Assembly (NCBI RefSeq): GCF_950295315.1
Contig: NW_026647346.1
Coordinates: 62,001 to 126,000, forward strand
Direction of reading: 5' to 3'
Length of the DNA stretch: 64,000 nt
DNA from: Erinaceus europaeus
Taxonomy: Eukaryota > Chordata > Mammalia > Eulipotyphla > Erinaceidae
Below the pieces are notes generated by a model, which was not told the origin of the DNA, searched no databases, and saw only the letters and a program-made list of their open reading frames with translations. Position numbers and translations under genes: made by a program. The first letter of the stretch is position 1. Each line of letters begins with the position of its first letter. This document shows, piece by piece, positions 47,275 through 60,600 of this stretch.

Positions 47275-47480
47275 AAGTAGTGGAGGAGGCTACTTGGTTG
47301 AGAGCACTAGCTATAAGCTGCTGGGTCCAAGCCAATGGTCTCCCGCCCACCCTGCTGGAAGGGGAAGAATTTTATGAGCAGTGAAACAGTGATGCAGGTG
47401 TCTCTCTGTCTTTCTCCATCTCCTCCTTCCCTCTCATGTCTCTGTCTCTATCCAGTGAATTATAAATAAGAATAATTACT
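47275..47480 (+). mobile_element. SINE1, shared with the left copy
   Basis: Matches 10045-10262 at the same distance from the flanking duplicated DNA. Confidence 0.65.
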
Positions 47481-47546
47481 AAAAAAGAAAATAAAAGACA
47501 TAATAAAAAGGGAAAAAAGCATAAAGAAAAAGCAAAGAGATTGTGG

Positions 47547-47700
47547 TCCAGGAAGTGGCACAGTGGTTAATGCACTGGATTCTCAACCATGAGGCCCCGA
47601 GTTTAATCCAGGCAACCCATGTACCTGTGACTGTGATGGCTGGTTCTTTTTCTCTTTCCTCCTATCATTCTCATGAATAAAGAAATTCTTTAAAAAACAA
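47547..47700 (+). mobile_element. SINE2
   Basis: gtggcacagtggttaatgca and gagtttaatccaggcaaccc. Confidence 0.65.
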
Positions 47701-47707
47701 AACTGGT

Positions 47708-47985
47708 AGTCAGGCAGTAGCGCAGCGGGTTAAGCACTCATGTTCCGAAGCATAAGGATCCAGGCTCGAGGCCCCAGCTCCCCACCTGCAGGGGGGTCAC
47801 TTCACAGGCCAGGTGGCAAAGCAGGTTTACAGGTGTCTATCTTTCTCCCCTCGTGTCTGTCTTCCCCTCCTCTCCATTTCTTTCTGTCCTATCTAACAAC
47901 AAGTACATCAATATCAACAATTACTACATCAACAACAACAAAAAACCAAGGGCAACAAAAGGGAAAATAGATAAATTTTTAAAAA
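47708..47985 (+). mobile_element. SINE1
   Basis: caggcagtagcgcagcgggt and aggctcgaggccccagct, directly after a SINE2. Gene A's flank lacks both. Confidence 0.8.
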
Positions 47986-48119
47986 ACCTAAGAGGTCTAT
48001 TCTAGGCTACATCCAGTCCTCTAATGGTTACTTGGATGTATACTTTTTACACTACAGTTGAAGGTCATCAAAGAATGTCCACAACTCATTTGACATTTGA
48101 TTTTCCAAGTGACATTCCC

Positions 48120-48121
<2 letters not shown>

Positions 48122-48172
<51 letters not shown>
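48122..48172. repeat. (CA)n microsatellite upstream of gene B
   Basis: About 25 CA units, orthologous within the duplication to 11100-11140. Confidence 0.9.
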
Positions 48173-48174
<2 letters not shown>

Positions 48175-48429
48175 ATGCTCCTGGAAATAGTGTGTCTCTG
48201 ACAGCATCCATGTGAATATCCTGCCATGATATTTACTCTGTTTAGGATTATATAATGATATCACCACTGTGTGAAATGGGGGCAAGGCTTGTGGCATCTC
48301 TATTGTTTCTAATCAATGCACGGGGATCTATAGTTATCAGAACAAAATTCCAAAGGACTAATGAAAAACTCAATGCTGAAGATACAAATTGCTTCAGGGA
48401 ATCATGCTTTCAGCTGTGCAGTAATTATC

Positions 48430-48451
48430 TGACCTTTGACTAATGACATCA
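48430..48451 (+). promoter_or_regulatory. Gene B upstream DR1-like and CRE-like sites
   Basis: TGACCTTTGACT has one change from the gene A DR1, followed by the same TGACATCA. Spacing to the ATG matches gene A. Confidence 0.3.
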
Positions 48452-48563
48452 CAGCCCAGTGGCCCTGGCTACAGCGGAATCTTCAGTCTTGGAGACTGAG
48501 CTGAGAGTGCAAGTAGTGCTGTGTCCAGCTCTCTCTTTAGCGTCAAAGAGTGAAGAATAGAGG

Positions 48564-48628
48564 ATGTCTGCATCTACCAGAAAGTCTTTGCGGCTTTCAG
48601 AGTGTCTGGACTGTCTGTCCTGCTTCAG
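48564..48628 (+). CDS. Gene B exon 1 (start codon)
   Basis: The 65-nt exon encodes [20 protein letters not shown] and one more Phe before the donor CAG|gtagag. It differs from gene A exon 1 at five bases, and every one changes an amino acid. Confidence 0.65.
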
Positions 48629-51600
48629 GTAGAGTCTGTTCACATGCCCTGTGTGACCGGCAGAGCAGGAGGAGGGCAGTCCCAGGACGTGCTCTGTGTG
48701 ATGCCCACTGACAGAATCCTCAGCTTCACCCCTGGTCTCATGAACAGTTACCTGTGCTCATGAGATTCCCTCCTGCTGATGCCAGAGAGCAGACTTGACC
48801 TGCTAGGATCAGAGTCCTGTGGGCTTACTCAGGGCACAGCCAAGAATAGCTTAGTACTTCCTTAAATTGAGAAACATTTGGATGTTGGATTTATTATCTG
48901 CTGATCTTGGGATTCCTGCCCCGCTCAACCCCAAAGTGATGACTGAGTTAAGATTAGAGTCAGTTTTCTAGAATCCTCTTATCTAAGGGTGTATGTTAAC
49001 CTGAGACCACAGTGGAATGACACCTTCATACTCTTGGATGTCATGTAATCTGTAATTTGACTTCTATAAGGTCATATATCTGTTTACATTTTATTATTAT
49101 TATTATTATTATTGAGAGTGAGAGTCAGAAGCAGAAGTAAGAGAAAGTGAAGAGGTTAAGGAGATGGGGAAAGGAAGAGGAAGAGGAAGGAGAAGAGGGA
49201 GGGGAAGGAGACAGCCAGAGAGTCATTGGCATATGGAGTCATTGGCATATGCAAAACTGGGGGTGACACTTGGGGCTACATGATTTTCAGTTCATCTAGA
49301 CACTGTACTGTGGACCTGAGTTGGTTGTTTGAAACATTTGTCATCTCTCCTTTGTCCTCTAACTGTTCCCTCACCCCTTTTATCATTTAGTGGAGGGACT
49401 AATTCACTACAGTGCAGTTTGTTGACATGGTAAGATTTCTCATCACTCAGTGAGAGGTGTCTGCAGAACACTCTCCTCCCCACTCAGCTCCACTCCCAGC
49501 ACCAAGCACAAGGACCCCAATACCCTCGGTCACCCTCACTCCCTCTTAGAGTCCCCAGACTCTGCTGATTCCTTGTCCCCTGACACTAAAGTGACAGCCC
49601 CTGTGTCCTGTCCATCAAGCTGCCCTCCATCTCCACTGGCCCTGAGTGACCTCAACTCTCACAGGAGCTCTGTGTAGCTCAGGACTCCTGAATCTGGATG
49701 CTGAGTCCTTCTGGGGAACTGAGACTCCTCTGCAATGCTTGTGAGTGCTGGCATCATCAGGAGTCCTTGTGTCCAACCTCCCCAGTGACAGGCTGCCCTG
49801 TGGGTCTGCTGTGTTGCAGTTCTGCTGTGGAGGAGAGCGGCCTGGAAGAGAAGAACATACCAGAGGTGCCTCGTGGCCACATCCAGTTCACAGGCCTTGG
49901 CAAATTCCAGAAGAGTCGGAGGTGGCAGAAAAGGCAACTGATCTTATATTCCAATGTGCTGCTCATCTCCAACACAAAGTGCGTACCTGCTCCCCCTGCT
50001 CCTGACTCCACAGCTGCCTCTTCTCTGCTGCCCTGAGGATAGAAGAGGTGGCTTTTCTGCAAGGTTTCTGTCCAGCACTGGGCTGGCAGCAGAGGGGAAG
50101 CAAGGAGACTGGGCAGGGCTCCGAGTTCTGGGGAAAGGCAGCCAGGGTGGAGAGGCTGAAGGAGAGATGCAGAGTCAGAGGCCAGGGGGCCCCCAGACTG
50201 GAGGACCCTCCCACAGCCTGCTCTTCCTTCACATGTCTGCCCTTCCAGTTTGGCCCCAGGGAGACAGGACAAGCCATAGCCCATCCCTGCTTCCCATGAC
50301 TCACAGACACTCACACGAAATTTCTGCAAAATGTCTGCAATCACAGACTGCACATGGTGACAGGGACCATGGACTGAGGGAATGAGTGGTTTATTAACTG
50401 AATTTATCCTGTGTGACACGAGGCAATGAATTCAGTGAGTGGACTACACTGTTGAGCAAAGTCCTCCTCAATTCTTTTTTTAACCAGAGCACTGCTCAGC
50501 TCTGGCATTTGGGGTGCAGGGGATTGAACCTAGGACTTTGGAGCCTCAGGCATGAGAGTATCTTTTCATAACCATTATAGTGTCTATACACCACCCTCAA
50601 ATTTCTTTTAAAGTACCTGAGAGACAAAGAAGGAGATGGGGAAGGGAACAGTGAGGAGAGACACCCAGTGACAGCTCCCACCGTGCAGTTCCCTTTGCTC
50701 CTGTCCATGGTCCTTCTCATGGTACATGAGCCTCTGCCTGGTTTTAGGTGGGCACAGTACTTAAGCAGCTTTTTATGTTTTGCCAGAACATAAAAACATA
50801 ACATAACATGTTGACAGATATTTATATGTAAAATTATGAATACAAATTTATGAAAGCAAATTTTAAATAACTTAAGCTTTAAAGGCATGAAAAACTCTTA
50901 GAAACTGAGACTGGGTGGCTGCGTGGTGGTGGCACACCTGGTTGAGCATCCATGGCCTAAGACACAGGTTCAATCCCCACTCCCTATCTGCAGAGGGAAA
51001 GATTCATGAGCAGTTAGCAAGGCTGGAGGTTTCATTCCTCTCTTCCACTCAGTCACCTTACCATCCTATTTCTCGCAGTCCTATTAAAAAAAACAAAACA
51101 AAACAAAAAACAGGAAAATGACCCACAAGAACAGTGGATTCATCATGTAGCCACTAAGCCACAGAATAACCCCAATGGCAACTAAAAAAATAGATATTGA
51201 AAATTCAACTTGTTTGGGAATCATGGAAAATATGTTTAACTAACATTGTAATGCATGATTTATTTCATTAGTATCCTCAAGTACTTTCAGGATGACAATA
51301 ATTAACTAATAAGCTCATTGCAATTTCCATACAATTAATAAGGGAAATATGATCATGGATCATTATGGCAAACAAATAAGCAACAGGAAAGATGCTGAGT
51401 GAAAGGTTCTCTTAGGGAGCTCATAAATATGGGGGGGTATCTAATTGTTCTGCAATGTTCAGGAAAATGGCTGCTTTCCTCCCACTGGTAAGGAGTGTTC
51501 AGGGACATCCTGGGCCAGGCTCCAGTCAGCACACAGCACTCAGGCCCCAGCCCTCCCTCTGCTGTGCTCTCAAGGCTCAGCTCAGAGGGGAAGGAGCCAC

Positions 51601-54600
51601 AGAAACACACCCACCATCTCCCCAGGAGAAACCCAGCTGCTCCCAGAATGCTGGAGATGCCAGCTAACTGCTCTGTGCTCTGTTCCCTCTCCTGGTTGAA
51701 GAGTGCAGAATCAAGTACACTTTGACTCTGCGGGACATGTCGGTGACATTCAACAAGAGGAAAGGAAAGAAAGCCCGAACATCGCTGGTCTTGGGCTGGA
51801 GAGACCGCATCTTCGTGGTCTGTTTTCAGTAAGACTGCAGCCTGACCCTGTCTCCTCATGAATCTCGGGGGGAGCACAGCTCTCCATCTGGGGGTCTATT
51901 AGCCACACATGCTCTGACCCCCACAAGGACAGCTGTGTGCTCTCAACTGCCCCCCAATGGCTCTGATTCAAGCAAACACATGAAGCTTCTAAGCCATCTG
52001 CAGGTGGGGACCAGGGGCTTGAACCTGGGTCCTTGTGCATGGTAACATGTGCAGTTAACCACTGGCACCACCACCTGACCCCCAACCCAATTTCCTCTCC
52101 ATCTAGAAGATTTCTTTGCCAACTCAGCAAACTATCTGTCAGAGAGCTGGGCCTCTCACCACCCAGTGAGCAGGACAGGCCTCCTGACTCACACAGTCCC
52201 ACCAATAACAACCTGATGTTGATGTTTACATGTTGAAGATTTTTTTTTTGTTTCCTGTAGATAATTTACCCCTGGAAGGGATACCTTTATTTTACTTTTT
52301 GTTAACTTTTTATTGGTGGGGGGAAGTACTCACAATATGTTTGTGTGAATTTTGTGCATTTTATCTTCTTTTCTCCCCTTCTCTTGGATTTCAGTTCAGT
52401 TACGAAAATGGAGCAATGGTACAATGAGCTTCATAGGCATCCCCTTAGTTCAGGTATTACAAATCTTTTTTTAAAAGACTTTATTTTATTAATTAGAAAG
52501 ACAGGGGAAGAGAGAGAAACAGACATCACTCTGGTACACGTGCTTCCAGGGATTGAACTAGGATCTCATGCTTGCATCCTTTTTCCTTTGTGACACCTCC
52601 CAGGCCATGGTATTTCAAATCTTCAAGTTCTCAGAATGCAGAGTCCTGGCAGTCAGAGCCCCTCCCTCTCCTCCCCCTTCTCTCCATGCTGTGATGGGAG
52701 CTAACATCACCCTGGACCATGTATTTACCTGCCCTGATTTAAGGGCAGGTTTCTCTGTGGGGTGGTTCTCAAAGCAAATGCACCTGCCAGCCCTACAGCC
52801 CAGGGAGGTTCTGGCCTGGACTCCAGGCAGGAAAGCTGTGAAGTCAGGATCTGTAGGCCTGATTTCAGAGAGCTGACAACATAGGTATGTTTTCTAGGAT
52901 TGCTCTCATTTTCCAGAAATACATTTGCATATATCTTCATTAGATCTTGCTGAGTATGTTAATGTCTTGAAAATGTAGTGAAAAAGACTGAAGTGACTAG
53001 TCAAAATGTAAGTTGCCTTGAAAATAATCTAACAGATTTCTTCTGTTTTGGGTCACTGTGGACTTGATTAGCAACATTCAGAATGAGATTCTGGGCATCC
53101 AGAACACCTCCCGAAAGCAGGTGGAAGACATCACTGTAAGTATTTCTAAGACTAGAACTTACAATCCAAGCTCCTGCCTTGGACAGAAAGAGGTCTAGAT
53201 ATGAGGGGAGAACCCAGAATGTACCAGACAGAAAAGTGTATTTTTCTACAGACACACAGGTCTGTGTATACACAGAAAAGGAAGCTGTGACTATATGCAA
53301 CAATCCTTGGTGGTCACATGACAAACTTGGAAAGAACACTGCATCTGAAAAGTTACCTTTTTTTCAGATTTCCCCTAATATCCATCCTTGATGTCTCTTG
53401 CACCAAATAATTTTCACGAGGCAGCTTTTCTATTAGCATGGATTTCTTTTTCCAATTAACTCTTGCATATACAAAGTGGTTTGCATTCTTTTCTGTAGAT
53501 AATTTATCCCTGGAAAGGATTTTTGTTTACTTTTTATTCAAGGGGGTATTACTGGTTTACAGTAAACAGTAAACAGTTGTTGGCACATATGTGTATATTC
53601 TCAGTTTTATGCAAAACACTCTCACCCCCAGCCCAGCTCCTCCTCCCCCATCATGCACCAGGACCTGAAAGACCACTCGCCCTAGTCCTTTACTTCAGTG
53701 CAGTACATCAAACCCAATTCAGGGATGGCCCTTTCAAGTCAAGAGAAAATACTGACCTCAATTTTCTTTTCCTTTCCTTTCCTTTCTTTTTTTTTTTTTT
53801 TTAGTAATTTATTTCTTTATTGGGGAATGTTTTACATTCCACAGTAAATACAATAGTTTGTACATGCATAACATTCCCCAGTTTCCCATTTAACAATACA
53901 ACGCCCACTATGTCATTTATGATACTTCATGGACCTGTATTCTCCCCACCCACCCACCCCAGAGTATTTTACTTTGGTGCGATATGCCAATTACATTTTG
54001 GGTTCTACTTGTGTTTTCATTTCTGATCTTGTTTTTCAACTTCTGCCTGAGAGTGAGATCATCCCATATTCATCCTTCTGCTTCTGACTTATTTCCCATA
54101 ACATGAATTTTTCAAGGTCCATCCAAGATCGGCTGAAAACTGTGAAGTCACCATTTTTTACAGCTGAGTAGTATTCCATTGTGTATATATAGTATCGCAC
54201 AACTTGCTCAGCCACTCATCTGTTGTTGGACACCTGGGTTGCTTCCAGGTTTTGGCTATTACAAATTGTGCTGCCAAGAACATATGTGTACACAGATCTT
54301 TTTTGATGGATGTGTTGGGTTCCTTAGGATATATCCCCAGGAGAGGAATTGCAGGGTAGGTCCATTTCTAGACTTCGGAGAGTTCTCCAGACTGTTCTCC
54401 ATAGAGGTTGGACCAATTGACATTCCCACCAGCAGTGTAAGAGGGTTCCTTTGACCCCACACCCTCTCCAGCATTTGCTACTGTTACCTTTTCTGATGTA
54501 TGACATTCTCACAGGAGTGAAGTGATACCTCATTGTTGTCTTGATTTGCATTTCTCTGACAATCAGAGACTTGGAGCATTTTTCCATGTGTTTCTCGGCC

Positions 54601-57600
54601 TTTTGGATCTCTTCTGTGGAGAATATTCTGTCCAAGTCCTCCCCCATTTTTGGATAGGGTTATTTGTTGACTTGTTGTTGAGTCTGGCAAGCTCTTTATA
54701 TATGCTGGTTATTAAACTCTTATCTGATGTATGGCATGTAAAGATCTTCTCCCATTCTGTGAGACATCTCTTGGTTTGGGTAGTGGTTTCTTTTGCTGTG
54801 AAGAAGCTTTTTAATTTGATGTAGTCCCATAGGTTTATACTTGCCTTAGTCTTCTTTGTAATTGGATTCGTTTCATTGAAAATGTCTTTAAAATTTATGC
54901 GGAAAAGAGTTCTGCCAATATTTTCCTCTAAGTATCTGATAGTTTGTGGTCTATCCTCCAAGTCCTTGATCCACTTTGAATTTACTTTTGTATTTGGTGA
55001 AATACAATGATTCAGTTTCACTCTTCTGCATGTTTCAACCCATTGTTTCCAACACCATTTGTTGAAGAGACTCTGCTTTCCCCATTTAATAGTCTGGGCA
55101 CCTTTGTCAAAGATTAGATGTCCATAGGTGTGGGGCCTCATTTCTGGGCTCTCAATTCTATTTCACTGTCCAGTGTGTCTATTCATGTTCCAGTACCAAG
55201 CAGTTTGGATGACAATGGCCCTGTAATACAGTTTGAAATCTGAATGTGTGGTCACTCCGGTTCTGTTCTTTTTTCTCAAGATTGTTTTGGCAATTCTAGG
55301 TCTTTTCTGGTTCCAGATAAAAATTTGTAGCATTTTTTTCTATTCTCCTAAAAATGTGCTTGGGATCTTGATAGGGATAGCATTAAATTTGTAGATGGCT
55401 CTGGGTAATATATTTATTTTGATGATGTTAATTCTTCCAACCCATGAACATGGAATACCTTTCCACTTCTTTGTGTCTTTTTCAATTTCTTTGAGTAGTG
55501 ACTCATAATTTTCAGTATACAAGTCTTTCACTTCTTTGGGTAGATTCACTCCTAGATATTTTATTGTTTTTGTTGCTATAGGAAAAGGAATTGATTTCTG
55601 GATTTCAATTTCTTCTAACTCAGTGTTTGCATAGAGGAATGCCACTGACTTTTGAATGTTAATTTTGTAGCCTGACACCTTACTGTATTGCCTGATGATT
55701 TCCAAAAGCTTCTTGCTGGATTCCTTAGGTTTTTCCATGTTAACTACTATGTCATCTGCAAATAAGTAGAGTTTGACTTCTTCTCTTCCAATCTTTATCC
55801 CTTTAATTCCTTGCTCCTGCCTGATTGCCTGATTGCTATGGCAAGAACTACAACACTATGTTGACTAGTAATGGTGATAGTGGGCATCCCTGTCTAGTGC
55901 CTGATCTGAGTGGAAATGATTCCAGTTTTACACCATTGAGTATGATGTTGGCTGTAGGTTTGCTATATATAGACTCCACTATCTTCGTAATTTTCCATCT
56001 ATTCCCATTTTTGTAGTGTTTTTATCATAAAGAGATGTTGTATTTTTTCAAAGGCTTTCTCTGCATCTATTGATATGACCATGTGTTTTTTTGGTCTTGC
56101 TTTTGTTGATGTGGTGGATCACATTGTTTGATTTACATATATTAAACCAACCTTGCATGCCTGGGATAAACCCCACTTGGTCATGATGAACAATCTTTTT
56201 GATATACTGTTGTATCCGGTTGGGTAGAATTTTGGTGAATATTTTCGCATCTATGTTCATCAGAGATATTGGTCTGTAGTTTTCTTTTTTGGTTGTGTCC
56301 CTGTCGCTTTTGGTATCAGAGAGATATGGGCTTCATAGAAGCTGGCAGGGAGTATTCCAGTGTCTTCAATCTTCTGGAAGACTTTTAAAAGTAGAGGTAT
56401 TAGTTCTTCTTTGAAGGTTTTGTAGAATTCATTTGTAAAGCCATCTGGTCCAGGACTTGTTTTTTTGGGGAGATTTTTGATAACTGTTTCAATTTCATTA
56501 GCTGTGATGGGCCTGTTTGTGTTATCCACTTCCTCTTTACTTAGTTTTGGAAGTTGGTAGGTATCTAGGAAATCATCCATTTCTTCCAGGTTCTCTAGCT
56601 TGGTGGCATATAGTTGTTCATAGAAGTCTCACATGACATGTTGAATTTCTGCAGTGTCTGCTGTGATATCTCCTCTTTCATTTACTATCCAATTTACTTG
56701 GGTCTTCTCCCTTTTTTGTTTTGTGAGTCTGGCTAAAGGTTTGTCGATTTTGTTCACTCTTTTGAAGAGCCAACATTTACTTTCGTTGATCTTTTGTATG
56801 GTTTTCTTATTCTCAATGTTATTTATTTCTGCCCTAACTTTAGTGATTTATGTCCTTCTGGTTGCTTTAGGGTTCCTTTGTTCTTCTTCTTATAGGTCTT
56901 TAAGATGTGCAATCAGGCTGTTTATTTGTGCTTTTTCTTGTTTCCTAATGTGTGCTTGTATAGCTAGGAACTTCCCTCTTAGGACTGCTTTAGCTGTGTC
57001 CCAAATATTTTGATAGCTTGTGTCTCCATTTTCATTGAACTCTCGAAACATTTTGATTTCTTCCTTGATTTCCTCTTTGACCCAGAAGTTGTTAAGAAGT
57101 GTACTGTTGAGCTTCCACATTTTGGCACTGTTACTAATCTTTTGTTTCTTGTTAAGTGTTAGTTTAATTCCACTGTGGTCTGAGAAGATGCTTAGGATGA
57201 TTTCAATGCTCTTGAATTGGCTGATGCTGTCTTTGTGGCCTAATGTATGGTCTATCCTTGGCAATGACCCATGTGGATTTGAGTAAAATGTGTATTCCAG
57301 TTTCTTGGGATGAATGACTCTTCAAATGTCCAATAGTTCTAGTTTATCTATCTCTTCATTTATCTCCCTTATGTCTTTATTGATTTTCTGCCTGGATGAT
57401 ATGTCAAGTTGAGAGAATGGGGTGTTGAAGTCCCCTACTATGATTTTGTTGCTTTTAATATATTGCTGTAGCTCTTTCAGTAAAAGTTTGATGTATTTAG
57501 ATGGCTTCTCATTGGGTGCATAGATGTTAATAATTGTTCAGTCCTCTTGATTGATCCTCTCAGCATTAAGTAGTGTCCATTCCTATCTTTTTTAATCTTA

Positions 57601-60600
57601 TCTATTTTAAAGTCTATCGTGTCAGATATGAGAATAGCTGTTCCTGCACTTTTTTTCTGGGCCATTGGCTTGTATGATAGTTTTCCATCCTTTCACTTTA
57701 AGTCTGTGTTTGTCTTGTTGAGTTCGGTGGGCTTCCTGTAGACAGCATATTGCTGGGTTGTGTTTTCTGATCCATCTTCCTACTCTGTGTCTTTTAATAG
57801 GTGAATTCAGGCCATTGACATTAATTGATATCAAATATTGAAGCTATTTTAAGGCCACTCTTGTAGAGTTTTAGAGTGTTTTGATATATGTCCTATTTGT
57901 GGTGGTCTGATTGTTTATAGGAGGCCTTTCAGAACTTCTTTCAGGGCAGGCTTGTTGATAGTTGATTCCTTCAACTATTGCTTGTCTGAGAAGGTTCTGA
58001 TGCCTCCATCTAGTCTGAATGACATTTTAGCAGGATATAGTATTCTTGGTTGAAAGCCTTTCTCATTGAGCACTCGATAGATATCTTGCCATTCTCTTCT
58101 GGCCTGTAGTGTTTGTGTGGAGAAGTCTGCTGCTAATCTTATGGGTTTTCCTTTGTAGGTGACTCTTTGTATTTCCCTTGCAGCCTTCAGGATCCTTTCT
58201 TTATCCTTATTCCTTTCCATTCTAAGTATGATATGTCTTGGTGTCTTTAGGTCTGGGTTAATTCTGTTTGGGACCCTCTGGGCTTCTTGAATCTTTATGT
58301 CTTTGATGTTGTCTAGACTAGAGAAGTTTTCAACTATTATGGCCTGGAAAATGCTTTCTTCCTCTCCTGCTCTTTCTTCCTCTGGTATGCCAATAATGCA
58401 TATATTGTTTCTTTTGAAGTCATGCCATAGGACTCTGTTGTTGTTTCAGCATCTATTTATCTCTTTTTGAGATCTCTTACTTCTTTGTTAGTTGTCTCTA
58501 ATTCATCCTCAATCTTGCTAATTCTGTCTTCAGCCTCATAGATTCTATTCTCTCTGCCCTCTACTGTTTTCTGGAGTTCATCTATTTTGTTGCCCTGTTC
58601 TGATACTGTTTTAGCTTGTTCAGCTAGTTGCGTTCTTAGCTCAGCAATTTCAGCTTTCAGCTCTCTAATAACCATGAGATAATTAGTATTTTCTTCCATA
58701 GTCCCATTTGTTGTTCCTGTATTTCTGATTACAATTTTTTCAAATTCTTTACTCACTCCTGTTATTATTTCCTTAGCTAATGTTTGGATGTTGAACTCAT
58801 TATTTTGTGCTTCATCCTCTGGAGGACATTTAGCTGGACTCCTGTCCTGGTTCGATTCTCCAGTATTTCTTCTTGTTGTTTTAACCATTTTATATATTAT
58901 GTTATGAGTTCCCTTTATCAGTACTTTTCAAATTACTGATCACTATTGACTGGATTGACCTGTGTCTAAGTAAGTTAATTAAAGGGTTCACAGTGGTGGA
59001 AGTTACCAGTTGTTTCAATAGTTTTTTAATCAATCCCTGAGTTGGAGCTCAGTGGTTTAAAAGCCTCTTTTTTTCCTTCCCTGTAGGCTATGGGAGCCTG
59101 AGGGCTTTTAAAATATCAGTAGGCTTCTTAGCTTAATCACTGACTCCTGACCAAGAGATAAAGCAGGGTGTGGCATAGGTAATCCAGTGGTTATGCAAAG
59201 AGATTTTCACAGCCCCTCAGCTATGCCACGGAGGTATAGGTCTTCTTCTGAGTTTCCTGGTTAGATCTCTGTCCCCTGGTGTCCCTCCCTGTCGCTGCTC
59301 CAGATGCTGAGGGCAGTAGCAATGGAGACTCAGAGTTGCACTTGGTGAGTCTCTGGGGAGTCCTCTCCTCCCTTCAGCTGTCCCCTTGTTCATGGAGCAG
59401 ACTGGAGGTGGTGTCTCAACTGATAAACTGCTGGACTGTTAGCAGTCACTTCATCTCTCCTTTCACTCCTCTCTCCTCTCTATCACCAGCCACACGTGTT
59501 TGTACTCACCGGTGATTTAGTGGGTTCCTGTGGTCATTCTAGTCCTGTCTTGTTCAGTCCCGGGAGGTCTCCTTTGGTATTCCTAGTTGATCTGGGAGAG
59601 GAGAGGAGAGGAGAGAAAGTGATATGCTGCTGCTCATAGCTCTGATCCGGAAGTCTCCTTTCCTTTCTTTTTCTCCTCTCTCTCTGGGGCTTTTGCTGCA
59701 CTACAAATCAACTGCTCCTATGGCTATTTATTTGATTTTTATTTTTTTATAGGAAAGAGAGAAATTGAGAGAGGAGGGGAAGATACTTGAAAGAGAAAGA
59801 GAAACTGCATATATGCTTCACCACTTCTGAAGTGACCCCCATGCAGATTAGGAGCAGAGGCTTGAACCAGGATCCTTCTGTAGATCCTTGCACTTTGTAC
59901 TATGTACGCTTAACCTGTTGCACCATAACCCACCTCTCCCCCCTCAAGAGAGATAGACACCTGCAGACCTGCTTCACCTCTCAGGAATCCTCCCCACTAC
60001 AGGTAGGGAGTGAGGGTTCAGCCCTGGGTTCTTGCACTTGGTAAAGTGTGTGCCTAACCAGCTGCACCACCTCCTAGCCTGCTTTCCTTTTTTTTTATTC
60101 CTTCTTTCACATAATTTGAGCTTGTGCATCATGTCAGGGTTGGCCTTCATTCAGCATCACTGATGACATTTTCCTGCTTCTTCATACACCAGGCAATGCT
60201 TCTCCTAAGTAGGCGAAATGTGCATTTTTTTCTTTCAAACCATTTGATTAGATAGTTGATATTTTTAATTACAAATTAATAAACTAGGAATTACCTGTGT
60301 GTATATCCTAAGACTAGAGTGCAAGCAAGAAGAAATCCATATATCCTTGTCAACACACTTCTGAACATGCACTGAAAACCCAAGGATTCACTTAAATCTA
60401 CAGTGTAGACTCTAAACCACAGTCACCCCCAGGGGTAAAGTAGCTTTGATCCTGGACACAGGGCTCTCTCTCTCTCTGAGGAAACAAAGCTGCTGGAAAA
60501 TGTGTTCTTCCACTGTTCACTCCAAAAGCTTGTTGTGACCCTGCCTTCCTTCTCTTCCAGGATGCGAATTCCAGTCTGGAAGAAACCACAGAGCCACCTG

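Larger units (their letters stand above)
53804..59660 (-). mobile_element. Nearly full-length L1, decayed, inside gene B intron 5
   Basis: On the minus strand it has a 5' UTR (about 59,660-58,890), ORF1, ORF2, a 3' UTR and an A tail (plus-strand T run about 53,785-53,803). The CT-rich tcctttcctttctttt occurs next to both ends and may be the target duplication. Gene A's intron lacks the element, so it inserted only in the right copy. Confidence 0.85.

Noticed and set aside
49757..50419. Minus-strand 220-codon frame over gene B exon 2
   Set aside because: A frame shadow in GC-rich duplicated DNA. The gene A equivalent is broken into shorter frames and no domain is seen.
51353..51877. Minus-strand 174-codon frame
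   Set aside because: Antisense to gene B exon 3 with no recognisable product.
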